NCBI GenBank assembly: GCA_015062205.1
Contig: SUVB01000018.1
Location: 38,990 to 102,989 of the forward strand
Direction: 5' to 3'
Source: Desulfovibrio desulfuricans
GTDB lineage: Bacteria > Desulfobacterota > Desulfovibrionia > Desulfovibrionales > Desulfovibrionaceae
DNA: 64,000 bases
This document shows, piece by piece, positions 39,177 to 48,732 of the stretch (positions are counted from its first letter, which is position 1; every line of letters begins with the position of its first letter). A program made the translations under genes and the position numbers. Below the pieces are notes generated by a model. That model was not told the origin of the DNA and ran no database searches. It was given only the letters and a program-made list of their open reading frames with translations.

Positions 39177-39535
39177 GCGCGCTGCGCCGGGCCGTGCTTG
39201 CGGCCGCTGCAGAGCCCCGCCCCCTGCCGGAAGGGGGATGGACGCGCCGGTTTTGTTTTGCGGAGGCCAGCGAGGTCTTTGCAGGTCATTTTCCCGGCAG
39301 GCCCGTGCTGCCTGCCGTTGTGCAGATTTTGCTGGCGCAGGCGACGCTGGAGCAATGTGTTCCGGCCTTCAGGCTGCGCCGTGTGCCGCAGGCCAAGTTC
39401 CTTGCGCCGCTCGGCCCCGGCGCGGAACTGGAACTGCGCCTGACGCCGGGCCGGGCCGTCGGCGCGTGGGAGTGCGTCCTGCGGGCCGTCGGCGGCGTAG
39501 CCGCCCGTTTCCGCCTGGAAGGAGAACAGGCGTGA
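39173..39535 (+). CDS. ApeI-like 3-hydroxyacyl-ACP dehydratase
   Basis: 120 aa; FAGHFPGRPVLPAVVQILLAQATLEQ hotdog dehydratase signature. Confidence 0.85.
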   Translation: MSALRRAVLAAAAEPRPLPEGGWTRRFCFAEASEVFAGHFPGRPVLPAVVQILLAQATLEQCVPAFRLRRVPQAKFLAPLGPGAELELRLTPGRAVGAWECVLRAVGGVAARFRLEGEQA

Positions 39536-40002
39536 CGGGGCTGCGCCGCCGCAGGCGCGTTCCGGCCGCGACGGACGTGCCGGGCCTGCAGGTCCGCGTG
39601 GAACGGACCGTCCGCTTTGAGGAGGTGGACGCCGTGCGCATCATGTGGCACGGGCGCTATGCCGGCTGGCTGGAGGACGGGCGCGAGGCCCTGGGCCGCC
39701 GTTACGGCGTCAGCTATGCGGACTTTCTCGACCACGGCGTGATTGTGCCCGTCAAGCTGCTGCAGATGGATTTCTGCCGCCCCCTGCGCTATGGGCAAAC
39801 CTACGCCATCCATGCCGAACTTCTCTGGAACGAGGCCGCCGCGCTGGACTTCAACTATTACATTAAGGATCTGGAAGGGAACGTCACCACGACGGCCACC
39901 ACAACCCAGCTCATGCTTGACCTGAAGGGAAATCTGCTGCTGGAGCAGCCGGAGTTTTTTCGACGTTTCCGCGAACGCTGGCGCGAGGGGCGCATTGCAT
40001 GA
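39532..40002 (+). CDS. Acyl-CoA/ACP thioesterase (4-hydroxybenzoyl-CoA thioesterase-like)
   Basis: GTG start at 39532 overlapping the previous stop; VRFEEVDAVRIMWHGRYAGWLEDGREALGRRYGVSY hotdog thioesterase motif. Confidence 0.82.
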   Translation: MTGLRRRRRVPAATDVPGLQVRVERTVRFEEVDAVRIMWHGRYAGWLEDGREALGRRYGVSYADFLDHGVIVPVKLLQMDFCRPLRYGQTYAIHAELLWNEAAALDFNYYIKDLEGNVTTTATTTQLMLDLKGNLLLEQPEFFRRFRERWREGRIA

Positions 40003-41162
40003 ATTTCACGCCTGCCGTGGTCATTCCGGTCTACAATCACGGGGCGGGCCTGCGCGACGTGACGGAACGCGCGCTGCGACAGTGCCCGCTGGTCATCGTG
40101 GTGGATGACGGCTCTACCGACGGCGGTCCGGAGACGCTGGCGGGGCTGACGGCGCGGCTGGTGCGCCTGCCGCACAACCGGGGCAAGGGCGCGGCTCTGC
40201 TGGCGGGCGCGCGGGCTGCGACTGACGCCGGGGCCTCGCACATGATCACGCTGGATGCCGACGGCCAGCACTACCCGGAAGACATCCCACGGTTTCTTGC
40301 GGCGGCAGCGGCGGCCCCCGGCGCGTTCATCGTGGGCCGGCGCGATTTCACCGTGCCGCATGTGCCGCGGTCGTCGCGCTTCGGGCGGGCCTTTTCCGCC
40401 TTCTGGATGCGCGTGCAGACAGGCGTTGCCGTGCAGGACATGCAGAGCGGCTTTCGCGCCTATCCCCTGCGTGCGCTGGCATGTCTCAATCTGCGCGAAA
40501 CAGGCTACAGCTTTGAAATTGAGGTGCTGGTGCGTGCGGCCTGGGCCGGTTTTGCCATACGCGAGATTGCGGTGCGGGTGTACTATCCGCCCGCGCAGGA
40601 GCGCGTGTCGCATTTTCATTCCTTCAAGGACAACCTGAAGATTTCTCTGCTCAACACGCGGCTGACCCTGCGCGCGCTGACGCCCGTGCCCTTCCGGCAG
40701 CATTGCACGGACGGCGAGGGCGGCGTCTCCCTGCGGCGTCCTCTGGAATCGCTGCGCCGCCTTCTGGCTGACAGGGCCACTCCCGGGGAGCTGGCGCGGT
40801 CAGCCGCCGTGTCCATGACCATATCCGCGCTGCCCCTGCCGGGCCTGCAAAGCATTCTCCTGCTGCTCGGCATCGGCTGGTTCAGGCTGAACCGTCTCTG
40901 CGCGCTGGCCATGATTCCTCTTGGCTGGCCGCCTGTCGTGCCGGGGCTGGGCGTGCTGGTCGGCTACCGTCTGCGCAACGGCTGCTGGCTGGCGGAATTC
41001 TCCCTGCAAACGCTGGGGTATGAAGCGCCGCAGCGTCTGCTGGACTGGGTTGTGGGCGCGCTGTGCCTCGCACCGCTGCTGGGCGCGCTGGCCGGGGGCG
41101 CGGTCTGGGCGTTGTCCGTGTCGGCAGCGCGCGGCATACGGAGGCGCGGACATGACTGTTGA
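39999..41162 (+). CDS. Family 2 glycosyltransferase with C-terminal DUF2062-like membrane domain
   Basis: VVIPVYNHGAGLRDV..VVDDGSTDGG..LDADGQHYPEDI; hydrophobic C-terminus MTISALPLPGLQSILLLLGIGWFRLNR. Confidence 0.88.
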   Translation: MNFTPAVVIPVYNHGAGLRDVTERALRQCPLVIVVDDGSTDGGPETLAGLTARLVRLPHNRGKGAALLAGARAATDAGASHMITLDADGQHYPEDIPRFLAAAAAAPGAFIVGRRDFTVPHVPRSSRFGRAFSAFWMRVQTGVAVQDMQSGFRAYPLRALACLNLRETGYSFEIEVLVRAAWAGFAIREIAVRVYYPPAQERVSHFHSFKDNLKISLLNTRLTLRALTPVPFRQHCTDGEGGVSLRRPLESLRRLLADRATPGELARSAAVSMTISALPLPGLQSILLLLGIGWFRLNRLCALAMIPLGWPPVVPGLGVLVGYRLRNGCWLAEFSLQTLGYEAPQRLLDWVVGALCLAPLLGALAGGAVWALSVSAARGIRRRGHDC

Positions 41163-42054
41163 GCATCCGGAAGCGCTGCACAGCCTCGGCTCCCGATTCC
41201 GGTACGGCATTTTTGCAGCCCTGGTGCGGTGCAGGCTCATTGCCCCGGCGCGCCTTGCGCTGGCTGCGGTGGTGCTGTATTACACGCTCGTTCCGCAGGT
41301 GCGGCGGCGCTGCGCAGCCTATCTTGCCCGCCGTTTCCCCGGTTTGGGACCGCTGCGGCGCCTTGTCTGCGCCTACCGCCTGTATCTGGCCTACGGCAAT
41401 GTGCTGCTGGACCGCATGATTGCCGGGATCACCGGCCGTTTTTCCCTGTGCGCCACCGCGCCGGAGGTGCGCCGCCGCCTGGCGGACGCCGGAAAGAATC
41501 CCCGTGGCCGCATCGTGCTTTCGGCGCATATCGGCGCGTGGCAGGTGGGTCTCGCCGGGCTGGAACAGTTTGACACGCCGGTGAACATTGTGCAGCGCAA
41601 GACCCCCGGCGACCCGGACAAGCACTATTTTGAGCGCGGCAAGGGCAAACCCTTCCGCGTCATCGACGCCGCCGATCCCGTGGGATCGCTGGTGGAGGCG
41701 GCGGCCGCGCTCCGGCGGGGGGAGATTGTCTGCCTCATGGGCGACCGGCTGCCCGCCCGGAGTCCCGCGTCGCACGGCGTGGAGATACCCTTTCTGGGCG
41801 GCGTCGTGCGCCTGCCCGTGAACGCCTACGCCCTGGCCTCCCTGACCGGGGCGGACCTGCTTATGCTGTTTACCGTGCGCGAAAAGGGGCATACAAAAGC
41901 CCTGTCGGCCGAGCGCATCGAGGTGCCGCCCGGGCTGCCGCGGCGTGACCCGGCCGTGTTCCGGCCCTACGCGCTGCGCTTTGCCAGAGGCATGGAAGAG
42001 GTTGTCGCCCGCTATCCGTACCAATTCTTCAATTTTTACGACATGTGGCTGTGA
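41152..42054 (+). CDS. LpxL/HtrB-like acyltransferase (APE cluster)
   Basis: Start ATG 41152; SAHIGAWQVGLAGLEQFDTPVNIV..., ends QFFNFYDMW as in lysophospholipid acyltransferases of APE clusters. Confidence 0.8.
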   Translation: MTVEHPEALHSLGSRFRYGIFAALVRCRLIAPARLALAAVVLYYTLVPQVRRRCAAYLARRFPGLGPLRRLVCAYRLYLAYGNVLLDRMIAGITGRFSLCATAPEVRRRLADAGKNPRGRIVLSAHIGAWQVGLAGLEQFDTPVNIVQRKTPGDPDKHYFERGKGKPFRVIDAADPVGSLVEAAAALRRGEIVCLMGDRLPARSPASHGVEIPFLGGVVRLPVNAYALASLTGADLLMLFTVREKGHTKALSAERIEVPPGLPRRDPAVFRPYALRFARGMEEVVARYPYQFFNFYDMWL

Positions 42055-42055
42055 A

Positions 42056-42328
42056 ATGACCCGAAAGGATATTGAAAACGCCCTGAAAACGGCCATCGTC
42101 AAAGGCCTGCGGCTGGAGGACGTCACGCCTGAGGACATAGACGCCGCCGCCCCGCTGTTCAACCCCGATGAAGGCCTGATGCTCGATTCGCTGGACGCGG
42201 TGGAACTGGTGGTCATTGTGGAAAAGGAATTCGGCGTGGCCATCGCTGATGCCGAAGAGGCGCGCAGGGCGTTCACCAGCGTCAGCGGCCTCGCGGAGTT
42301 CATCCTCGCGCGCAGGGCCGAAAGCTGA
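42056..42328 (+). CDS. Acyl carrier protein (second, APE cluster)
   Basis: 90 aa; LMLDSLDAVELVVIVEKEFGV. Confidence 0.9.
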   Translation: MTRKDIENALKTAIVKGLRLEDVTPEDIDAAAPLFNPDEGLMLDSLDAVELVVIVEKEFGVAIADAEEARRAFTSVSGLAEFILARRAES

Positions 42329-42330
42329 CC

Positions 42331-43533
42331 ATGCGCATGAACGTCGTTGTGACGGGCATGGCCTGCCTCTGCGCGGCCGGAGACAACCCCGCCGCCGCGC
42401 TGCGCGGGCTGGAAAGCGCCCGCACGGCCATGACCCCGGCGCGCCTGCTGGACCCGCGCGCGCTGCCGTATCCCTTTTTCGCCGTGAACAGGGAGCATTT
42501 CCCCGGCGGGCGCAGGCATTCCGCGCGGGATACGCTTTGCCTCGCCCGGGAAGTCACGTCGCGCGCGCTGGTCATGGCCGGGCTGGATGCGCGCGGCCCG
42601 CGCGAGGCAGGCGTGGTGCTGGGCACCACCGCCGGCAGCGCCCTGCACTTTCTGGCGTCCTATGCGGCAAGCCGCAGGCAGGCCGGGAAGGAAGCCGGGG
42701 GCGGCCTGACGCAGGATGCCGCCCCCGGCGACCGCGACGACTATTTTGCCGCCAACCTTGCACTGGAGCTGGTTCCCGGCGCGGGCGGGCCCCGCCTCAC
42801 CGTCACGGACGCCTGCACTTCCGGCGCGGACGCCGTGGGGCTGGCGGCGGATCTCATCGCCACGGGGCAATGTCCCTGCGTCGTCTGCGGCGGGGCCGAC
42901 GCGCTGAGCCTGGTGCCGCATACGGGCTTCGCGCGGCTGATGATTGCTTCGGACGCGCCGTGCCGTCCTTTTGACCGTGACCGCAAGGGGCTGAACCTTG
43001 GCGAAGGCGCGGCGGCGCTGGTGCTGGAAAGCGCGGAGCATGCGCGGCGGCGCAACGCTCCCGTGCTGGGGCGCGTGCTGGGCTTCGGCAGCGCTGCGGA
43101 CGCGCACCATTTCACCGCGCCGCACCCCGAAGGGCGGGGCCTGGCCGACGCCATCGGCACGGCTCTGGCCAGGGCCGGGCTGGACGCGGCGGACATGGCC
43201 TTTGTCAACGCCCACGGCACGGCCACGCGGGAGAACGACAGGGTGGAAGGACGTCTGCTGCATGCGCTGCTGCCGCATACGCCCGTGTGGGGCAGCAAGG
43301 GCGGCACAGGGCACACCCTGGGGGCCGCCGGAGCGCTGGAAGCCGTGCTCACGCTGGCGGCCCTGCGCGAAGGCATTGTTCCCGCCACGCCCGGCTTTGA
43401 CGCCATAGATCCGGAAATCGGCTTTGCGCCCACGCAAAGGCCGCAGACCGCCGGAAGCGCCTTTGCCCTGTCCTCCTCGCTGGGGTTCGGCGGCGGCAAT
43501 GCGGCCCTGGTGCTGGGAAGGGGGGATGCATGA
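42331..43533 (+). CDS. Beta-ketoacyl-ACP synthase (APE cluster, ApeO-like)
   Basis: 400 aa; TDACTSGADAV, NAHGTATREND, GSKGGTGHTLGAAG. Confidence 0.9.
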   Translation: MRMNVVVTGMACLCAAGDNPAAALRGLESARTAMTPARLLDPRALPYPFFAVNREHFPGGRRHSARDTLCLAREVTSRALVMAGLDARGPREAGVVLGTTAGSALHFLASYAASRRQAGKEAGGGLTQDAAPGDRDDYFAANLALELVPGAGGPRLTVTDACTSGADAVGLAADLIATGQCPCVVCGGADALSLVPHTGFARLMIASDAPCRPFDRDRKGLNLGEGAAALVLESAEHARRRNAPVLGRVLGFGSAADAHHFTAPHPEGRGLADAIGTALARAGLDAADMAFVNAHGTATRENDRVEGRLLHALLPHTPVWGSKGGTGHTLGAAGALEAVLTLAALREGIVPATPGFDAIDPEIGFAPTQRPQTAGSAFALSSSLGFGGGNAALVLGRGDA

Positions 43534-44444
43534 CGGCCGTCCCCTTCCTTTCCGTGGCGGGCGTGGGGCTTGTGCACAGCATTGGCGGCACGGACGCCCT
43601 TGAATCCCTCCACCTCCCCGGCGTCCGGGGCGCACCCGGCGTTCCGGCGGAAGGCGGGAAACCGCCCCGGCCGGACATTTCCCGCCTGGCCGGGCTTTTC
43701 CCCGGCGGCAGGCTGCGGCGCGCGCCCTTTTACGCGCGCATGGCCCTGCTGTCGGCTCTGGACGCGCTGGAACAGGCCGGCTGGAGGCAGGAAGCGCAGC
43801 TGCGCCGTACAGCCCTTACGCTGGGAACGGCCTTCAGCGGCGCGCAGATGAGCATGGACTTCATGGATTCCATCCTGGACAACGGGCCGCAGCTCTCTTC
43901 GCCCACGGCCTTCTCGCACGCCGTCAACAACATGGGGACAGGCCTGCTGAGCCTGTTGCTGGGCATCCGGGGGCCGTGCCTGACCATTTCACAGTTCGAA
44001 CTGTCCTTTGCGGGCGCGCTGTCCGCAGCGGCCGTCCAGCTGGGGGCGGGCCGCGTGGACGCCGTGCTGGCCGGAGCCGTGGACGAGGTGGACGCGCGTT
44101 TTACGGCCTGCTGCCCGCAGCTGACGCGCGAGGGCTTTCCCCGGACGGAAGGGGCGGCCTTTGTCTGCCTGACGCGTGAACGCCCGGGCCTGCCGCGCCT
44201 GCGCGTGCTGTGGGAACAGGAAGCGGAGCCGCATGTGCCGGTATTCGCCTCCGGCGCTGCAGCGGCCGGGGGGGAGGGGGAGGACCATGAACCGCAGTTC
44301 GGGCACGGTCCGCTGACGCAGGCTCTGGACGTGCTGCTGGCCCTGGGCCTGACGCGCCGGGGAGCGTCTGCGGCCGTTGACTGCCTGTGCCGCTCGGCTT
44401 CCGGCGGGCGGCAGGCCTGTATCCAGATACGGAGCGCCCCATGA
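43530..44444 (+). CDS. Ketosynthase-like chain-length factor (ApeC-like), lacks active-site Cys
   Basis: 304 aa; KS N-terminal fold but nucleophile region reads CLTISQFELSFAGALSAAAVQLG with no Cys at the elbow. Confidence 0.75.
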   Translation: MTAVPFLSVAGVGLVHSIGGTDALESLHLPGVRGAPGVPAEGGKPPRPDISRLAGLFPGGRLRRAPFYARMALLSALDALEQAGWRQEAQLRRTALTLGTAFSGAQMSMDFMDSILDNGPQLSSPTAFSHAVNNMGTGLLSLLLGIRGPCLTISQFELSFAGALSAAAVQLGAGRVDAVLAGAVDEVDARFTACCPQLTREGFPRTEGAAFVCLTRERPGLPRLRVLWEQEAEPHVPVFASGAAAAGGEGEDHEPQFGHGPLTQALDVLLALGLTRRGASAAVDCLCRSASGGRQACIQIRSAP

Positions 44445-45652
44445 AATCCTGGCCGCTGGAAAAAATACCGCATCTCGGGCTGCGCGCCCTGACGGCCATC
44501 GTGCAGTCCATGGCGCAGGCCGTCGCAAGCCGCCGCACCCCCCTGGGCCTCCCGGCCCGCCCGCCGGAGGAATTCGCCGGCATGCGCTGGGAAGCCCTGG
44601 GGCTGGACGGCGAGGCCCTGAACGACGTGACGCGGCAGGCCAACGCCATGTTCCACACCGACGCGCCCGTGCCGGATATGGCCGACGCGTGCGGCGGTCT
44701 GGCGCAGGCCGTTTTTATGCAGTGGAAGGACGGGGAACGTCCCGTCACGTTCTTCACCTCCGGCTCCACGGGCGTGCCCAAACCCTGCACGCACAGGGAA
44801 GGCGCGCTGCGACAGGAGATTACCAGCGTGGCCCCGCTGGTGGAAGACAGAACAGCGGCTCTGGTCACGGCCCCTCTGCACCACATGTACGGCTTCACGT
44901 TCGGGCTGCTGCTGCCGCTGAGCCTCGGCATCCCCATCCGCAGCGCGCCCCCTCTGCCCACGGTCGTCGCGGCGCAGATGCGTCCGGGCGACATGGTGGT
45001 GGGCATTCCGCTGCTGTGGAGCAGGCTGGTGGAACTCAAGGGCTGGCAGTCCGGCGCGTCAGACGCGGGAAAGGGCGTTACCGTATTCACGGCCACCTCG
45101 CCAACGCCTCCCGAGGTTTTGCGCGCCATGCTGCGCCACGGCTTCCGCGTCATTGAGTTTTTCGGCTCTTCCGAAGTGGGCGTGGTCTGCCGTCGCATGC
45201 ATCCGGACGACCCCTTTGAGCTTCTGCCGCACGTGAACCGGGGGCAGGGCGGGCACGCCGACACCCTGGAGCGCCTGCTGCCGGACGAAGGCCTGCGCCG
45301 CTATCCCGTGATGGACAGCATCACCTGGCTGGATGAGCGCCATTTGCGGCCCGGGGCACGCATCGACAAGGCCGTGCAGGTGGGCGGCGTCAACGTGTAC
45401 CCGCAGCATGTGGCCCATGTGCTGGAAGGCTGCGACGGCGTCAGGCAGTGCGTTGCGCGCCTCATGCGCCCGGAGGAGGGCTACAGGCTCAAGGCCTTTG
45501 TGGTGCCGGAGGCGGGTGTCGGCCCCGAAGCCCTGCGCGCCGTCCTGACGCGCTTTGCGCGTTCGCATCTGAGCGACGAGGAGCGGCCCGGCAGATATGA
45601 CTTCGGCGCAGACATTCCCCGCGGCCCCATCGGCAAGCCCACGGACTGGTAG
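44441..45652 (+). CDS. Acyl-CoA/aryl-ACP ligase, AMP-binding (ApeH-like)
   Basis: Start ATG 44441; VTFFTSGSTGVPKPCTHREGAL AMP-binding P-loop; FFGSSEVGVVCRR; DKAVQVGGVNVYPQHVAHVLE. Confidence 0.87.
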   Translation: MKSWPLEKIPHLGLRALTAIVQSMAQAVASRRTPLGLPARPPEEFAGMRWEALGLDGEALNDVTRQANAMFHTDAPVPDMADACGGLAQAVFMQWKDGERPVTFFTSGSTGVPKPCTHREGALRQEITSVAPLVEDRTAALVTAPLHHMYGFTFGLLLPLSLGIPIRSAPPLPTVVAAQMRPGDMVVGIPLLWSRLVELKGWQSGASDAGKGVTVFTATSPTPPEVLRAMLRHGFRVIEFFGSSEVGVVCRRMHPDDPFELLPHVNRGQGGHADTLERLLPDEGLRRYPVMDSITWLDERHLRPGARIDKAVQVGGVNVYPQHVAHVLEGCDGVRQCVARLMRPEEGYRLKAFVVPEAGVGPEALRAVLTRFARSHLSDEERPGRYDFGADIPRGPIGKPTDW

Positions 45653-45724
45653 CGGCACGCCCGACGCCAAGCCGCACGGGCGGACACCTTTTCAGCGAAT
45701 CCGCTTCAGTCCGTTCCAACAATG

Positions 45725-45760
45725 AACGCCGACCGTCCCTCAAGGGCCGGTCGGCGTTTT
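45725..45760 (+). terminator. Intrinsic terminator of the APE operon
   Basis: AACGCCGACCG...CGGTCGGCGTT stem followed by TT(TT)CC. Confidence 0.75.
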
Positions 45761-45786
45761 CCATGCGCAGGGGCGCGTCTGAACGG

Positions 45787-47088
45787 TCATGCCCCGGCGG
45801 CCTGCGCCTCGGGATCGTCCGGCAGCTTGCCCAGAAGGTCGTGGTTGGTCATGGCCGCCACGGAGGAATCCGACCAGACGTTCACGCAGGTCTCGATCAT
45901 GTCGATGATGGCGTAGATGGGCAGGATGACGCCCATGAGATCCACGGGGACATTCATGGAAGACATGAGGGAGAGCGTGAGGAAATAGCAGCCCATAGGC
46001 ACCCCGGCATTGCCGACGGCGGCCAGCACGGCCACAAAAAGCCAGATGCACATGGTGCCCGCCGTGATGGCTATGCCCGCATTCTGCATGAGAAAAAGGG
46101 AGGTCACCAGAATGAAGGCGGCGCAGCCGTTCATGTTGATGGTGGTGCAGATGGGCAGCACAAAACGCGTCACGCGGTGATCAAGGCGCAAATTGTCTTC
46201 CGCCGAGGCCAGCGTCACCGGCAGCGTGCCTGCGGAACTTTTGGAAAAGAGCGCCACGGCCAGGGCGGGGAACATGCCCCGGAACACCTTTACGGGGTGC
46301 AGCCCCCGGGCCAGCAGGAAAAGGGGAATGACCACAAAGAACTGCAGCAGGTTGCCCCCGATGACCACAGTGGTGTACTGCCCCAGCGCGCCCACGATGA
46401 CGCCGGTTTCGATCTGCGCGACCAGCTGGCCGGTAAAGGCGAGGATGCCGACGGGAAGGACGGCGAGCAGCGCGCGGATCAGCGTAAAAAGCAGTTCCTG
46501 CAGGCCGTTGATGGCCTTGACGAGCATCTCGCGGTTCTCCGTTCTGGGCATGAAGGCCAGGGCCAGCCCCACGGCGGCGGCAATGAGCAGCACGGAGAGC
46601 ACGTTGCCGGAAACAAAGGGCTGCAGGATATTGTTGGGTATCACCGAGAGAAAGTGATCATAATAAGAAAGTTCCTTGATATTGCCGGGGAGGGAGCCGC
46701 CCGTAAAGCTGATGACGTTTTCGGGCGCTACCCAGATATAGAGGAGCAGGGCCACGGCGGCGGCGCAGATGGTTGTGGTGAGCGTGTAGACGACGGCATG
46801 GGCGAAAATGCGCCCGGTTTCCCTGCGCGCCCCCAGGGCGGAAAGCGTGGTGATGACCGCCAGGGCGATGACGGGCACGGCCACAAACTGGAAGAGCCGC
46901 GTGAACACCGTGGCGATGAAGCCGAACAGGCGGTTAATTTCAGGGAGCTGCAGATATCCAAGCACGCCGCCGATAAGCATGGCCGCAAACCAGGCCGAGA
47001 CCGTGCGCAAATGTTTCCGTTTCGCGTTTTCGGCAAGGGATGAGCGCGTGGCCTTTTCCACACGGTCGGAAGAAAATGTGTTGTTCAT
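45787..47088 (-). CDS. Dicarboxylate/amino acid:cation symporter (DAACS family)
   Basis: 433 aa; LFGFIATVFTRLFQFVAVPVIALAVITTL..., SSAGTLPVTLASAEDNLRLDHRVTRFVLPICTTINMNGCA signature. Confidence 0.92.
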   Translation of the reverse strand: MNNTFSSDRVEKATRSSLAENAKRKHLRTVSAWFAAMLIGGVLGYLQLPEINRLFGFIATVFTRLFQFVAVPVIALAVITTLSALGARRETGRIFAHAVVYTLTTTICAAAVALLLYIWVAPENVISFTGGSLPGNIKELSYYDHFLSVIPNNILQPFVSGNVLSVLLIAAAVGLALAFMPRTENREMLVKAINGLQELLFTLIRALLAVLPVGILAFTGQLVAQIETGVIVGALGQYTTVVIGGNLLQFFVVIPLFLLARGLHPVKVFRGMFPALAVALFSKSSAGTLPVTLASAEDNLRLDHRVTRFVLPICTTINMNGCAAFILVTSLFLMQNAGIAITAGTMCIWLFVAVLAAVGNAGVPMGCYFLTLSLMSSMNVPVDLMGVILPIYAIIDMIETCVNVWSDSSVAAMTNHDLLGKLPDDPEAQAAGA

Positions 47089-47220
47089 TGGGCATCCTTG
47101 TAGTTGTCGCCGGGCGCGTCACCGCCGCCGCTCCGGCGCAATTGTGGCGTACGGCATTCCTGCGCGGCCCGGGCTGTCAGGGCAAGGCATTGGGCAGCGA
47201 CGCCGCGGGAAAGGGCAGGC

Positions 47221-47781
47221 TCAGACCATATCATAGTCACCGGGCGAGAGCTGAGCGGCCATTTCCATATCGGCCCTGTCCATGTCAAAATACAGTTCCT
47301 GCCTGCTGTTGGCCTCCCAGAACTTCAGGCGGACGCTGAATTCGTCCACCTCGGCGATGCAGCCGCTGCAGCGCACCTTGTCCCAGTCGGAAATTTTGAT
47401 CTGCCCGAAAGACAGCGAACTGTTGGCGCTTCGGAACTGTTCGCGCACCGCATCCCGCAAAAGGCACACGCGGCTCTCGCCGTCCACCAGAAGATCGCCG
47501 CTGTACAGTTCGCACTTGGCGCGCAGTTCGTCCCCGCTGAACGTCAGGACGGAAGGCTGCACCTCGCCGGGCTCCATTTTCGCCCGCGCCGTGCGTATGG
47601 CCTCGCGCAGCTTGTCAAGGCAGAGCAGGGTGCGCAACGGCAGGGTGACAATGGAAAGGTCGGCGTCGGCCTTCTCCACGCCGTACGGATCGCTTTCCAC
47701 TATGGAGACAAGACTGCCGCCGGCGTTCTGGTTCAAAAACATGAGGATTTCGCCGATGACGCGAAAGGATTCCTTGTTCAT
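47221..47781 (-). CDS. Hypothetical cytoplasmic protein
   Basis: ~186 aa from Met at 47781 (MNKESFRVIGEILMFLNQNAGGSLV...); longer ORF-track start probably spurious. Confidence 0.6.
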   Translation of the reverse strand: MNKESFRVIGEILMFLNQNAGGSLVSIVESDPYGVEKADADLSIVTLPLRTLLCLDKLREAIRTARAKMEPGEVQPSVLTFSGDELRAKCELYSGDLLVDGESRVCLLRDAVREQFRSANSSLSFGQIKISDWDKVRCSGCIAEVDEFSVRLKFWEANSRQELYFDMDRADMEMAAQLSPGDYDMV

Positions 47782-47890
47782 GCCTTTTGCTCCTTGCAGT
47801 GTCGCCTGCGGGGATATTCCTGATTTGCCCTGTTCGGCCAAACATTGTACAGCAGGTCGGACGGCCTCACAAGCCGCTGTTTGACGCCAC

Positions 47891-48586
47891 ATGCCGCAAG
47901 CGCCGCCGCCCCGCCCCGAAGGCAGCGCCGCGGCATCCCGCAAACCCGCATGTGGCGCGAGCCGCGCCGACGGACGCCGGACAGTGGAGGGAATTGCCTT
48001 GCGTATTTTTGCCGTATTGCTGTTGTGCTGCGCTGTCTGCATGGCGGCGCGGCCCGTCTGCGCCGCCGCGCCCGACATGAAACGGGCCCAGGTGCTGCTC
48101 GACAGGCTGGCGCTGCTGTATGAGGCGACAGAAATGAAGGGCTTTGACGCGCCTGACGACGGCATCCTGGATGCTGTCGCCCTCAGGGCCTTCACGCATG
48201 ACAGCTCGCCGGCGGCGGCGCTGCTGCGGCACAAGGGGCAGGAACCGGAACTGTTTGCAGGCGACAGGGCAGGGTTTGACGTGGCCCTGCGCAAGAACGC
48301 GGCGTGCGAGATCGCCCGGTATTTTCTTGGACGCCCCGCCAGCCTCGCGGACGTGGAGGGGGAATATCTCTACGGCAGGGCCCGCATTGCCCCCCGCTGG
48401 TGCCGCGCCCGGCTGGAAGGCATGGACCCCGCCGGGGAGAACAGGGTGCGGCTGCGCGGCGGGCTCCTGTGCGAAACCACCTCCGAAGACAGAATCCGCA
48501 AGGGCGGCATGGATGTGCTGATTGAACGGCTGCCCTCCGCGCCCCTGGGCTGGGCCGTGGACAGTTTTGTTCTGACAACGGAATGA
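47891..48586 (+). CDS. Secreted hypothetical protein
   Basis: ORF with internal signal peptide LRIFAVLLLCCAVCMAARPVCAAAPDMKRAQVLLD; true start probably a TTG/GTG near 47984-47998. Confidence 0.55.
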   Translation: MPQAPPPRPEGSAAASRKPACGASRADGRRTVEGIALRIFAVLLLCCAVCMAARPVCAAAPDMKRAQVLLDRLALLYEATEMKGFDAPDDGILDAVALRAFTHDSSPAAALLRHKGQEPELFAGDRAGFDVALRKNAACEIARYFLGRPASLADVEGEYLYGRARIAPRWCRARLEGMDPAGENRVRLRGGLLCETTSEDRIRKGGMDVLIERLPSAPLGWAVDSFVLTTE

Positions 48587-48732
48587 ACCCGCTCCATGCG
48601 TCTGCGGGCAGTCGGCCCGCAAGGAGCATACTGTGCGCGCCGGCATTGCCGACAGGCGAACATTCGCGCAATGCGCAGGGCGAACGCTGCCGCGACGGTT
48701 TTCGCTGCAGACGACCATTACGGGGGACTGGC

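Noticed and set aside
40882-43635. 917-aa minus-strand ORF across acyltransferase, ACP and KS genes
   Set aside because: Spans several clear + strand genes; typical high-GC antisense open frame.
45763-47043. 426-aa + strand His/Gly/Asp-rich ORF opposite the DAACS symporter
   Set aside because: Shadow ORF of the symporter gene; composition typical of antisense to TM-coding sequence.
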